Below are positions 1 through 5,931 of a stretch of DNA of 6,050 bases, in pieces. The position numbers were made by a program, and so were the translations under genes. Source of the stretch: Oceanospirillaceae bacterium. GTDB taxonomy: Bacteria > Pseudomonadota > Gammaproteobacteria > Pseudomonadales > Balneatricaceae. Under the pieces are notes generated by a model that had not been told where the DNA came from, searched no databases, and was given only the letters and a program-made list of their open reading frames with translations. Where the stretch lies: contig DPHD01000027.1 of assembly GCA_003523085.1 (NCBI GenBank), positions 7,855 through 13,904 on the forward strand. The letters run 5' to 3'. Positions within the stretch are counted from its first letter, which is position 1. Every line of letters begins with the position of its first letter.

Positions 1-290
1 CCGTGTTCATGGCAGGCGTCTGTCATAGCTTTAAGATAAGGTACCACCTCATCCTTATAAGCCAAAATATTATTAAATACCGGCGGGCTGTCTTTGGAAA
101 CGGTGGCCGAACCCGCCGTCATGGTCAGCGCAACACCCGCTTTAGCGCGTTCCACATGATAGGCCAGATAACGCGCCTTGGGCATACCGTCTTCTGGGTA
201 TGCCGGTTCATGGGAGGTCATCATAATGCGATTTTTAAGGGTCAGGTGCTTGAGTTGATAGGGCTGCAATAAGGGATCGTTAGAGGACAT
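1..290 (-). CDS. Old Yellow Enzyme-type NADH:flavin oxidoreductase, N-methylproline demethylase-like (partial, N-terminus only)
   Basis: Only the first 96 codons plus two bases are present; the gene leaves the window at its left edge. The peptide opens MSSNDPLLQPYQLKHLTLKN and continues with the OYE-family start of the FMN-binding TIM barrel: the L-x-L-K-N-R-I block at residues 16-22, then SHEPAYPEDG (26-35), Y-x-x-Y-H (41-45) and RAKAGVALTMTAGS (48-61). The SHEPAY-x-E-D-G-M-P version is what I recall from flavin-dependent N-methylproline demethylases of stachydrine and hydroxyproline-betaine degradation, relatives of 2,4-dienoyl-CoA reductase and trimethylamine dehydrogenase; such proteins usually run to roughly 670-690 residues with a C-terminal FAD/NAD(P)H part, not visible here. 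The ATG is preceded by GGAG seven bases upstream and overlaps the TetR gene by 11 bp (ATGTCCTCTAA), so translation is probably coupled. OYE family membership is secure; the demethylase role is inferred from motif resemblance and the adjacent betaine-racemase-like gene. Confidence 0.85.
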   Translation of the reverse strand, partial: MSSNDPLLQPYQLKHLTLKNRIMMTSHEPAYPEDGMPKARYLAYHVERAKAGVALTMTAGSATVSKDSPPVFNNILAYKDEVVPYLKAMTDACHEH

Positions 291-897
291 TGTTAGGCTC
301 CATGTTATGCCGACTGTTAAAACGTTGCATTTCGATTAAGGTGGGCTTTTGGCCGGTAAAGACTTCGCAATAGTCTGCAATCCGCGACAGCCTTAGCGCC
401 AAAGGTTCGTCTATTGCCATAGCAATATAGCCGACTTGAGTATAGAGCACGGTCATGGCTCGCACTTCGGCTTGAGCAGCCGCCAAACCATGGTTCATAA
501 ACATGGCCTTTATGGCTTCATGCCGCTGCGCATCTGCTCGATTTAATTGAACCTGTAGCTGTGGGTCTGTGCGCGCCCACGAGCGAATAGCCTGATCGAG
601 TTGCGCGTCAAATAAATCACTATCACTCCAACAATCCATCACGTTAAGCATGGATTCACACAAAGATCCTGCAAACAGCGCCGCTTGCGTGACCAGATTA
701 CCGGTGTTTTGTTCCTGCCAACGCAGCACCAAGGCATCAAGCAACTCGGCCCTGTCTTTGAAGTGCCAATAGAAACTGGTGCGCGACACATTTAGGCGTT
801 TAGCCAGAGGCATCACTTTGATGGCATCGACGCCGGCCTCAAGCAACACATCGTAGGCAGCATCAAGCCACTGGGAACGGCCTGCCGTAGGTTTCAT
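280..897 (-). CDS. TetR/AcrR-family transcriptional regulator
   Basis: A 205-residue one-component repressor, within the usual TetR size. The N-terminal DNA-binding domain is clear (numbering from the chosen start): helix 1 at about 8-21, then I-K-V-M-P-L-A-K-R-L-N-V (26-37) and the recognition helix SRTSFYWHFKDRAELLDAL (38-56), with the typical F-Y-x-H-F-K signature. The remaining ~145 residues are a helical ligand-binding and dimerisation domain of no recognisable specificity. An ATG at 930 would add 11 residues, but it has no Shine-Dalgarno and would put a likely operator over its start codon; the ATG at 897 has AAAAAGG six bases upstream, so I chose it. The gene is divergent from the racemase-like gene and overlaps the downstream OYE-type gene, so it probably represses its own operon and the racemase through the 930-964 palindromes. 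Ligand unknown; a betaine or N-methylproline compound is an inference. Confidence 0.93.
   Translation of the reverse strand: MKPTAGRSQWLDAAYDVLLEAGVDAIKVMPLAKRLNVSRTSFYWHFKDRAELLDALVLRWQEQNTGNLVTQAALFAGSLCESMLNVMDCWSDSDLFDAQLDQAIRSWARTDPQLQVQLNRADAQRHEAIKAMFMNHGLAAAQAEVRAMTVLYTQVGYIAMAIDEPLALRLSRIADYCEVFTGQKPTLIEMQRFNSRHNMEPNNVL
298..301 (-). promoter_or_regulatory. Ribosome binding site of the OYE-type gene
   Basis: GGAG lies seven bases before the ATG and inside the last codons of the TetR gene. It supports the start at 290 despite the 11-bp overlap. Confidence 0.6.
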
Positions 898-903
898 AGT
901 CAT

Positions 904-909
904 CCTTTT
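904..909 (-). promoter_or_regulatory. Ribosome binding site deciding the TetR start
   Basis: A purine-rich AAAAGG run sits six bases before the ATG at 897 and directly against the ATG at 903, too close for the latter. No such motif precedes the ATG at 930. This favours the 205-residue TetR protein. Confidence 0.55.
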
Positions 910-929
910 TAGTTTTTTTGTATCGCACA

Positions 930-943
930 TAACACCAGTGTCA
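930..943. promoter_or_regulatory. Putative secondary TetR operator (imperfect copy)
   Basis: TAACACCAGTGTCA matches the 14-bp core of the main palindrome (TGACACTAGTGTCA) at 12 of 14 positions and is itself nearly palindromic. It lies exactly 21 bp, about two helical turns, from the main copy, so two dimers would sit on the same DNA face. It lies just upstream of the chosen TetR start, suiting autoregulation. Confidence 0.5.
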
Positions 944-949
944 TAAATA

Positions 950-965
950 TTGACACTAGTGTCAA
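950..965. promoter_or_regulatory. Putative main TetR operator: perfect 16-bp palindrome
   Basis: TTGACACTAGTGTCAA is a perfect inverted repeat in the gap between the divergent TetR and racemase-like genes. Its first six bases are also a consensus -35 hexamer for the plus-strand promoter, so a bound dimer would block RNA polymerase. Size and placement are typical of TetR-family operators; that the neighbouring TetR protein binds it is inferred. Confidence 0.68.
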
Positions 966-977
966 GTATGTTATTGT
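950..977 (+). promoter_or_regulatory. Predicted sigma-70 promoter of the racemase-like gene
   Basis: A perfect -35 TTGACA (950-955) is followed by a 16-bp spacer and a -10 TATTGT (972-977), with a TG one base before the -10 (969-970), giving an extended -10. Transcription would begin near 984, leaving a leader of about 38 bases. The -35 lies within the 16-bp palindrome. A minus-strand promoter for the TetR gene must lie in the same region, but I could not settle its hexamers. Confidence 0.55.
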
Positions 978-984
978 CGAATCT

Positions 985-997
985 ATGACGTTGTCAT
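985..997. promoter_or_regulatory. Third dyad near the predicted transcription start
   Basis: ATGAC-GTT-GTCAT has perfect 5-bp arms and shares the TGAC/GTCA half-site core of the upstream palindromes, but its spacing differs. It would sit at about +1 to +13 of the racemase transcript. It may be a weak auxiliary operator or coincidence. Confidence 0.3.
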
Positions 998-1021
998 TGT
1001 TAGCACACTACGGAGTTAGAT

Positions 1022-2128
1022 ATGAAGATTGCCGAAATACACATTTACCAAAAACATCAAACCATTGTGGACGGCCCTTATGTTATGTCCACTATGACCC
1101 TAACTTCCATTGACGCCACCATCATCAAGATCGTCTCAGATACGGGCTTAGTGGGCTGGGGCGAAGTTTCGCCACTGGGTCCCGTGTACCAGCCCCAACA
1201 TGCGCTGGGTGCACGAGCGGCTTTGTGCCATCTGGCGCCCACTCTCATTGGCCGTGAATGTTTACATCCACTGCTACTACAACGACACATGCACGAGCAC
1301 CTCAACGGCCATAACTATGCCAAAGCAGCGCTAGATTTCGCCATTATGGACCTCATGGGCAAACACTACAAAGTGCGTGTGTGCGACTTGTTAGGCGGCG
1401 CAGAAAACGAGCGTTTAGCCGCCTACTTTGCCATCAGCAAAGGCACTGCAGACGACACAGCGGCTAAAGCTAAAGATAAAGTGGCTCAAGGTTATCAACG
1501 CTTACAAATTAAAGTGGGTGGGCGTAATGTGGCGCAAGACATTGAAGTGGTTCACAAAGTCTGGGAGGCCGTAGGCAATAGTGTTCGTTTAGTGGTTGAT
1601 GCTAATCGTGGCATGACCGGTAGCCAAGCCCTGCAATTGAGTTTGGCCTGCCAGCATATCCCATTTTTATTTGAGCAACCCTGCAACACCATGGAAGAGG
1701 TGGCTAACATTAGACCACAGATATCTCACCCTATCGTCCTAGACGAAAACATTGAGGGTATTAATGATATGTTGCGGGCCATTGGCAATAACGTATGTGA
1801 CGGTTTTGGCCTAAAACTCACCCGTGTAGGCGGGCTTAATGCCATGGCGAGTATGCGGGATATTTGTGAGGCCCGAGGCCTACCCCATACCTGTGAAGAC
1901 AGCTGGGGGGGGGATATTTTATCGGCGGCCATTTTACATATGGGTGCCACAGTTAAACCTAATCTGTTAGAAGCCGTATGGACCGCCGGTAATTATATAG
2001 ATGAGCACTATGATCCAGAAAATGCAGTGCGCTCAAGCGATGGCTACTTTACCTTGCCCACAGGCCATGGATTAGGGGTTAACCCCCACGAAGATCGTAT
2101 TGGCACTTTGGTGCATTCGTTTAGCTAA
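1022..2128 (+). CDS. hpbD: Enolase-superfamily (mandelate racemase group) enzyme, proline-betaine / 4-hydroxyproline-betaine racemase-like
   Basis: A full-length 368-residue cytosolic enzyme with the N-terminal capping domain (about 1-125) and C-terminal barrel of the mandelate racemase/muconate lactonizing group. Seen: Mg2+ ligands D193 (VVDANRG), E218 (FEQPC) and D241 (VLDEN); general bases K164 (LQIKVGG) and K265 (GLKLTRVGG) on opposite faces, the pattern for 1,1-proton transfer. The segments GHNYAKAALD (96-105), LPHT-C (287-291) and WGGDI (295-299) closely resemble what I recall of HpbD from Pelagibaca, which epimerises 4-hydroxyproline betaine and racemises proline betaine. Y56 and W320, at positions recalled as the aromatic cage for the quaternary ammonium, are both present. 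E292 stands where I recall Asp. CGGAG six bases before the ATG supports the start. It diverges from the tetR-OYE pair and is probably TetR-controlled. Superfamily is near certain; the betaine substrate is likely. A dipeptide epimerase or dehydratase is less likely because of the aromatic cage. Confidence 0.9.
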   Translation: MKIAEIHIYQKHQTIVDGPYVMSTMTLTSIDATIIKIVSDTGLVGWGEVSPLGPVYQPQHALGARAALCHLAPTLIGRECLHPLLLQRHMHEHLNGHNYAKAALDFAIMDLMGKHYKVRVCDLLGGAENERLAAYFAISKGTADDTAAKAKDKVAQGYQRLQIKVGGRNVAQDIEVVHKVWEAVGNSVRLVVDANRGMTGSQALQLSLACQHIPFLFEQPCNTMEEVANIRPQISHPIVLDENIEGINDMLRAIGNNVCDGFGLKLTRVGGLNAMASMRDICEARGLPHTCEDSWGGDILSAAILHMGATVKPNLLEAVWTAGNYIDEHYDPENAVRSSDGYFTLPTGHGLGVNPHEDRIGTLVHSFS

Positions 2129-2130
2129 CT

Positions 2131-2529
2131 CTACCCGAAGATCAAATCACCTAGGAAACGGCCTGGCATCAAGGTAAAGCTGCCAGCAACGATAAGACCA
2201 CCTATGTACAGGCCGATCATATTCATCTTATGTGTATACACATCACCTGCTCTAATCGCAAAATAGGCTCTAGGTACGCTATATAACACTAGCAAGCTGA
2301 GCAAATGAATAAACCCAAAGTGATCCCATAATGTGGGTCCCACTTTGGCCGACATAAACAAGGTTACCAGGGCCGTAAACAGCATTAGCAACATATAAAT
2401 GCGGCCCAAAACCTTGTGCCTCGGCGTGCCCTTTTGGGTCACTAGCATATACGTGCCTATGACAAAGGCTGGCGCAATAGTACTCAAGTGAATAAACGAT
2501 AAAATCTCATAAAATTGCGCTAAATCCAT
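2131..2529 (-). CDS. Small four-helix membrane protein, DUF2306-like
   Basis: A 132-residue integral membrane protein of unknown function. Four hydrophobic segments are visible at about 8-30, 42-60, 69-92 and 102-120. The motif T-P-R-H-K-V-L-G-R-I-Y (35-45) after the first helix, plus histidines H14, H38, H70, H75 and H100 near the membrane faces and the K-M-N-M sequence (101-104), resemble the DUF2306 family, whose conserved histidines have suggested cofactor or metal binding; no activity is known to me. The ATG has AGGA seven bases upstream. It is the last gene of the minus-strand operon, 16 bp after the MFS stop codon, and its own stop lies 2 bp from that of the convergent racemase-like gene. 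No intrinsic terminator is visible at its end. Confidence 0.8.
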   Translation of the reverse strand: MDLAQFYEILSFIHLSTIAPAFVIGTYMLVTQKGTPRHKVLGRIYMLLMLFTALVTLFMSAKVGPTLWDHFGFIHLLSLLVLYSVPRAYFAIRAGDVYTHKMNMIGLYIGGLIVAGSFTLMPGRFLGDLIFG

Positions 2530-2545
2530 AAGTCAGTCCTGTTTA

Positions 2546-3697
2546 TTAGTGGCTATTGCTGCGACTTAACACCAAACCCGCAGTGATCGATAATAATGCC
2601 ATCAGCCAGTACACATGCCCTTCCAAAATGCCATAAAAACTACCGGCTAGGGTCATGGTCACACCCATAAATGCACCCATGGCTAAGGCATCATAAAAGG
2701 TCTGTGCCGATGCCGTAAGTTGGTCTGGCACTTTCTGGCTAATGAACTGCGTCATCGCCAGGTGAGTAGCTGCAAAAGTAAACGCATGCAGCATTTGCAA
2801 AACAAATAACCAGCCAATATCAATTGGCAAAGCCATCACAATCCAGCGTATGGAGCCGCCCACTACGGCTAACCATAACAAACCCCGCACCCCCATCGTT
2901 CTCATCAGCCACAGCCCAAAAGCAAACAGCACGACTTCTGCCACTACGCCTTGCGCCCACAACAAACCAATCACCGACTCACTAATACCCATATTGAGCC
3001 AATGCAAGGTGCCTATGGCATACACCGCGCCATGACTGGCTTGTAATAATGCGCCGGCCACCACCACAGGCATAAAACCTGGCAGCTTAAACAACTCCAA
3101 AAACGCCAATTTACGCTGTGGTTTAGACTGCGAACGAAGGTCCGGCAAGGGCAAAACCGACACTACCACCACCGCTGCCAAAACCAACAGTAAGGCAGGG
3201 AAAGCCTCAATGGTATAGGCCGCAATGTAGAGCCCGCTCAAGGTCGACGAGACAATAAAGGCCACCGAACCCCATAATCGAGCACTACTGTAGTTAAGCT
3301 TTCCAATCCTTGCCGTCGCTATGGCTAAGCCGTCGACCATAGGAATATGACTGGTCTGTAAGGCTCCCACGACAAACCAAGTGAGCAACATAGGCCAAAA
3401 GGTTTGCACTTGTACAAACACAGAAAAACCCAATAAGGTCACCACTGACAGCGCCAAAATCCAACGCTTTTTGTGGCCCGTCGCATCGGCCAACATGCCC
3501 ACGCCTAAACCAAAAACCACTTTACTAATAAATGCAGAACTTAGGATCAGGGCCGCTTGTTGGGCATCTAAACCACGGCTCACCATCCAATAAGGCAGAA
3601 ACGGCAACACCACCCCATAGCAAGCAAAATAAGCAAAGAAGAAGCCCGAAAACACGGTCTGTCCACGGGGTTTAGAAAGGCTTGAACTAGACGTCAT
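2546..3697 (-). CDS. MFS transporter, HcaT / 3-phenylpropionate-transporter-like
   Basis: An inner-membrane protein of about 383 residues with some twelve hydrophobic segments, the usual MFS size. The first helix carries F-A-Y-F-A-C-Y-G-V-V-L-P-F-L-P-Y-W, and between helices 2 and 3 lies G-M-L-A-D-A-T-G-H-K-K-R (about 67-78), a version of MFS motif A. S-A-R-L-W-G-S-V-A-F-I and H-A-F-T-F-A-A-T-H-L-A resemble the MFS_1-like branch holding HcaT and LacY relatives, generally proton symporters for organic acids or sugars; the substrate cannot be read. I chose the ATG at 3697 because it overlaps the VOC stop by 11 bp (ATGACGTCTAG), suggesting coupled translation; it has no good Shine-Dalgarno. A start at 3733 would add 12 residues with a 47-bp overlap and no ribosome site. 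Middle gene of the operon. Confidence 0.9.
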   Translation of the reverse strand: MTSSSSLSKPRGQTVFSGFFFAYFACYGVVLPFLPYWMVSRGLDAQQAALILSSAFISKVVFGLGVGMLADATGHKKRWILALSVVTLLGFSVFVQVQTFWPMLLTWFVVGALQTSHIPMVDGLAIATARIGKLNYSSARLWGSVAFIVSSTLSGLYIAAYTIEAFPALLLVLAAVVVVSVLPLPDLRSQSKPQRKLAFLELFKLPGFMPVVVAGALLQASHGAVYAIGTLHWLNMGISESVIGLLWAQGVVAEVVLFAFGLWLMRTMGVRGLLWLAVVGGSIRWIVMALPIDIGWLFVLQMLHAFTFAATHLAMTQFISQKVPDQLTASAQTFYDALAMGAFMGVTMTLAGSFYGILEGHVYWLMALLSITAGLVLSRSNSH

Positions 3698-4127
3698 GGA
3701 GAATGGCCACACTAGGCACCCAAATATAGCCATTGGGGTCTAAAATGTAGGCTTCTCTCAAACCATGGGGTTTGTCTGTGGCTTTTTGTAATACGTGGTA
3801 GCCCAAAGTTTGCGCTTGCGTTACTGCAGCGTCCGGATCAATGCTGTAAAGCCGCAGTTCCACACCCGTGCCGCGCATGGCACCTTGTTCCAACAGCCCT
3901 AACAGCGGATTACTGTGATAACTGGCGTCGCTGTGCAACATAAATTCCATGTTGTCATGGCGCATGATGGCAAAATCCGTATCGGCATACACTGGCTTCA
4001 GTTCTAATACCTGCTGCAGAAAAGTCAAACTGCGGCTCATATCATCCACTAACAGGTTAACGCCTATGCCGGTTAAAGCTCTGCCATACGTGGCGCCGTC
4101 GGGCTTAATATTGTTTTTGTCGTCCAT
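3687..4127 (-). CDS. VOC (glyoxalase / bleomycin-resistance fold) protein, probably lacking part of the metal site
   Basis: A 146-residue soluble protein with two beta-alpha-beta-beta-beta modules: I-G-V-N-L-L-V-D-D-M-S-R-S-L-x-F (21-36) opens the first, M-E-F-M-L (60-64) closes it, and G-V-E-L-R-L-Y-S-I-D (88-97) and L-D-P-N-G-Y-I-W (129-136) belong to the second. In metal-dependent VOC enzymes the first strand usually carries His or Gln and the last strand Glu; here these positions appear to be G22 and V137, while E61 and E90 remain. It may therefore bind a small molecule or act without the standard metal centre; this is inferred from eye alignment. Its ATG has GGAA about nine bases upstream. 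It is first in the operon with the MFS transporter and DUF2306-like gene. No substrate can be assigned. Confidence 0.85.
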   Translation of the reverse strand: MDDKNNIKPDGATYGRALTGIGVNLLVDDMSRSLTFLQQVLELKPVYADTDFAIMRHDNMEFMLHSDASYHSNPLLGLLEQGAMRGTGVELRLYSIDPDAAVTQAQTLGYHVLQKATDKPHGLREAYILDPNGYIWVPSVAILHDV

Positions 4128-4213
4128 GATTCGTTCCAGCTGGTTTAGGGATTAGATTTGAAGTTTAGCCCATGGCTGGGCGCAATATCCACTGTGTTAG
4201 CGCAATGTCTAGA

Positions 4214-4242
4214 TTGTATTATGTAGGCCGTCTCCTCATAAT
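4214..4242 (+). promoter_or_regulatory. Predicted promoter of the YbfB-like transporter gene
   Basis: TTGTAT (4214-4219), a 17-bp spacer and CATAAT (4237-4242) form a candidate sigma-70 promoter with a good -10 and weak -35. Transcription would start near 4249, downstream of the ATGs at 4172 and 4205, favouring the ATG at 4277. The 149-bp gap between the divergent genes must also hold the promoter for the VOC operon, which I could not place. Confidence 0.35.
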
Positions 4243-4276
4243 AACAACTATCACCTTTAAAGCATTAACTCAGACT

Positions 4277-5461
4277 ATGTCTCCTAGCGCATCCAATCTT
4301 GTATCTTTGCGTATGCAACGGTTTAAAGTACTCAGTGCCGGCATCGCCAGCCTGGTTTTAATGCTGGGTATTGCTCGATTTGCTTACACACCCATGTTGC
4401 CGTTGATGCAAAATCAAGCCGGACTAGGTATTGCCGAGGGCGGTTGGTTAGCGGCCTTTAATTACTTAGGTTATTTTTGCGGCGCCCTTATCGCCGCCAG
4501 CATAAGCAATCTCAACACCAAAGACCGGCTCTATCGCTTAGGCCTTATCGTAGCATTGGCCACGACCCTAGGTTTAGGATTAACCCAAAACTTTTGGTTA
4601 TGGAGCCTGCTCAGGTTCTTTGCGGGCCTCAGTAGTGCTGCCGGATTGCTACTAGGTTCGGGCCTAGTGATGCACTGGCTGCTCAGACACAAATTACGTA
4701 CCGAGTTAGGCATCCACTTTATGGGCATGGGCGCTGGTATTTTTCTTTCTGCACTGTTCGTTTATCTGCTAGAACCCCACTTAAATTGGCAGCTACAATG
4801 GTTTTGGCTCACGGCCGCGGGCTGCCTGCTTGCCGTTCCAGCATGGTTATGGCTACCTAAACCTGATGTTAGCGGCTATGCGGTAGATGGCTCAAAGCTG
4901 CAGGACCAGCCGCCCACCCGAACATTTTTACGGGTATTTATGCTGGCCTATTTTTGCGCTGGCACCGGTTATGCCATTATCGCCACCTTCATCGTCGCCC
5001 ACGTAGAATTGATGAGCGTGAAACCAGGCATGGGTATGGTGGTGTTTATGGTCATTGGCCTTGCCGCCGCTCCGGCTTGTATCCTTTGGGATCTCATTGC
5101 CCGTAAAATTGGCGATCTCAACGCCCTTCTCGCGGCCTTTATATTGCAGTTTGCAGGCATGTTAATACCACTGCTAAGCCCTAGTTTGACTTGGACACTC
5201 GTGGGAGCCGCTCTGTTTGGTGCCACATTTATTGGGGTCGTTAGCTTGGTACTCACCATGGCAGGCCGCTATTACCCGACTCGACCTGCAAAAATGATGG
5301 GAAAAATGACACTATCATACGGCGTAGCCCAGATGGCCGCCCCAGCAATGGCCGGTGTGTTGGCCCAATGGAGTGGCAGTTACAGCCTGAGTATTGGTAT
5401 TGCCAGTGGCTTTATGTTTTGTGGATGTATATTAGTGTATTGGTTAGCTCGTCAGCAATAA
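4277..5461 (+). CDS. YbfB/YjiJ-type MFS transporter
   Basis: An inner-membrane transporter of about 394 residues from the chosen start, with roughly twelve hydrophobic segments. G-I-A-R-F-A-Y-T-P-M-L-P-L-M (31-44) at the end of the first helix is the hallmark of the YbfB/YjiJ group (MFS_4); A-E-G-G-W-L-A-A-F-N-Y-L-G-Y (53-66) and R-F-F-A-G-L-S-S-A (about 113-121) also fit. Members are usually annotated as uncharacterised or drug/metabolite exporters; the substrate is unknown. The frame stays open upstream to an ATG at 4172, which would add 35 residues, but that stretch resembles no MFS leader and overlaps the predicted promoter. The ATGs at 4277 and 4313 both lack a strong Shine-Dalgarno; I prefer 4277 because it follows the promoter by about 28 bases and leaves a short cytoplasmic tail before helix 1. 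Divergent from the VOC operon. Confidence 0.88.
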   Translation: MSPSASNLVSLRMQRFKVLSAGIASLVLMLGIARFAYTPMLPLMQNQAGLGIAEGGWLAAFNYLGYFCGALIAASISNLNTKDRLYRLGLIVALATTLGLGLTQNFWLWSLLRFFAGLSSAAGLLLGSGLVMHWLLRHKLRTELGIHFMGMGAGIFLSALFVYLLEPHLNWQLQWFWLTAAGCLLAVPAWLWLPKPDVSGYAVDGSKLQDQPPTRTFLRVFMLAYFCAGTGYAIIATFIVAHVELMSVKPGMGMVVFMVIGLAAAPACILWDLIARKIGDLNALLAAFILQFAGMLIPLLSPSLTWTLVGAALFGATFIGVVSLVLTMAGRYYPTRPAKMMGKMTLSYGVAQMAAPAMAGVLAQWSGSYSLSIGIASGFMFCGCILVYWLARQQ

Positions 5462-5468
5462 ACGCGCA

Positions 5469-5518
5469 ACATTGGTAAAGCATCAATTAATCTGCCATAG
5501 TTTAACCTTAACCAATGT
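5469..5518. repeat. 12-bp inverted repeat between the MFS and DUF1761-like genes
   Basis: ACATTGGTAAAG (5469-5480) and CTTAACCAATGT (5507-5518) are inverted copies matching at 11 of 12 positions, separated by 26 bases; the outer 8 bp are perfect. It begins 8 bp after the MFS stop codon and ends directly before the GAGG ribosome site of the next gene. No T-run follows, so it is unlikely to be a simple terminator; it may be an operator pair or a leader stem-loop. Confidence 0.6.
5472..5501 (+). promoter_or_regulatory. Candidate promoter of the DUF1761-like gene
   Basis: TTGGTA (5472-5477), an 18-bp spacer and CATAGT (5496-5501) each match the sigma-70 consensus at four of six positions. The left arm of the inverted repeat covers the -35 and the right arm would cover the start site near 5508. 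Read-through from the MFS gene is equally possible. Confidence 0.3.
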
Positions 5519-5529
5519 GAGGACTTTCT

Positions 5530-5931
5530 ATGGAATTGCTTAACACACTTGCAGCCGCTGCCGCTGCGTACGTCTTCGGTGCTATTTGGTACATGAGTCT
5601 GTCGAAGCCTTGGATGGAGGCTACGGGGATCAAAGAAAGCGACATCAAAGACGAAAATGGCAAAAATAAAAGTGGTCCAATGCCGTTTATTATCGCTTTC
5701 CTCAGCGCATTAGTCGTGGCGTTTATGATGCAGCACTTATTTGCGTTGGTAGGCGTAACACAAGTTATTGATGGCCTCTTGTTAGGCCTAGGCATCGGTC
5801 TATTTATCGCCGCCCCTTGGACCGTAACCCACTACAACTTCAGCATGAAACCCCGCAACCTAGTCTTCATCGACGCCGGTTATTCGAGCATAGGCTGCGC
5901 TGTTATTGGTTTGGTGCTCACGCTGTTTTGA
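5530..5931 (+). CDS. Small DUF1761-like membrane protein
   Basis: A 133-residue integral membrane protein. Hydrophobic segments lie at about 4-23 (alanine-rich, ending F-G-A-I-W-Y), 52-75, 80-99 and 111-132. After the first helix come S-K-P-W-M-E-A-T-G-I (25-34) and a charged loop with K-N-K-S-G-P-M-P-F (45-53), the pattern of DUF1761 proteins; the second half contains G-L-L-L-G-L-G-I-G (82-90) and a later Y-x-x-I-G (118-122). DUF1761 has no established activity that I know of. The start is well supported by GAGG seven bases upstream. It may be cotranscribed with the MFS gene 68 bp upstream or use its own promoter inside the gap. A GCTCAC/GTGAGC hairpin spans the stop codon (5916-5938) but lacks a T-run. 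Confidence 0.82.
   Translation: MELLNTLAAAAAAYVFGAIWYMSLSKPWMEATGIKESDIKDENGKNKSGPMPFIIAFLSALVVAFMMQHLFALVGVTQVIDGLLLGLGIGLFIAAPWTVTHYNFSMKPRNLVFIDAGYSSIGCAVIGLVLTLF

Noticed and set aside
3..272. An 89-codon plus-strand open frame at the left edge
   Set aside because: It is the shadow of the minus-strand OYE-type gene, whose translation carries clear family motifs.
898..930. Longer TetR start at 930 adding 11 residues
   Set aside because: No ribosome site, lysine-rich extension outside the usual TetR start, and it would overlap the imperfect operator copy.
4172..4276. N-terminal extension of the YbfB-like transporter (35 residues)
   Set aside because: It does not look like a signal or MFS leader, has no ribosome site and contains the best promoter candidate.
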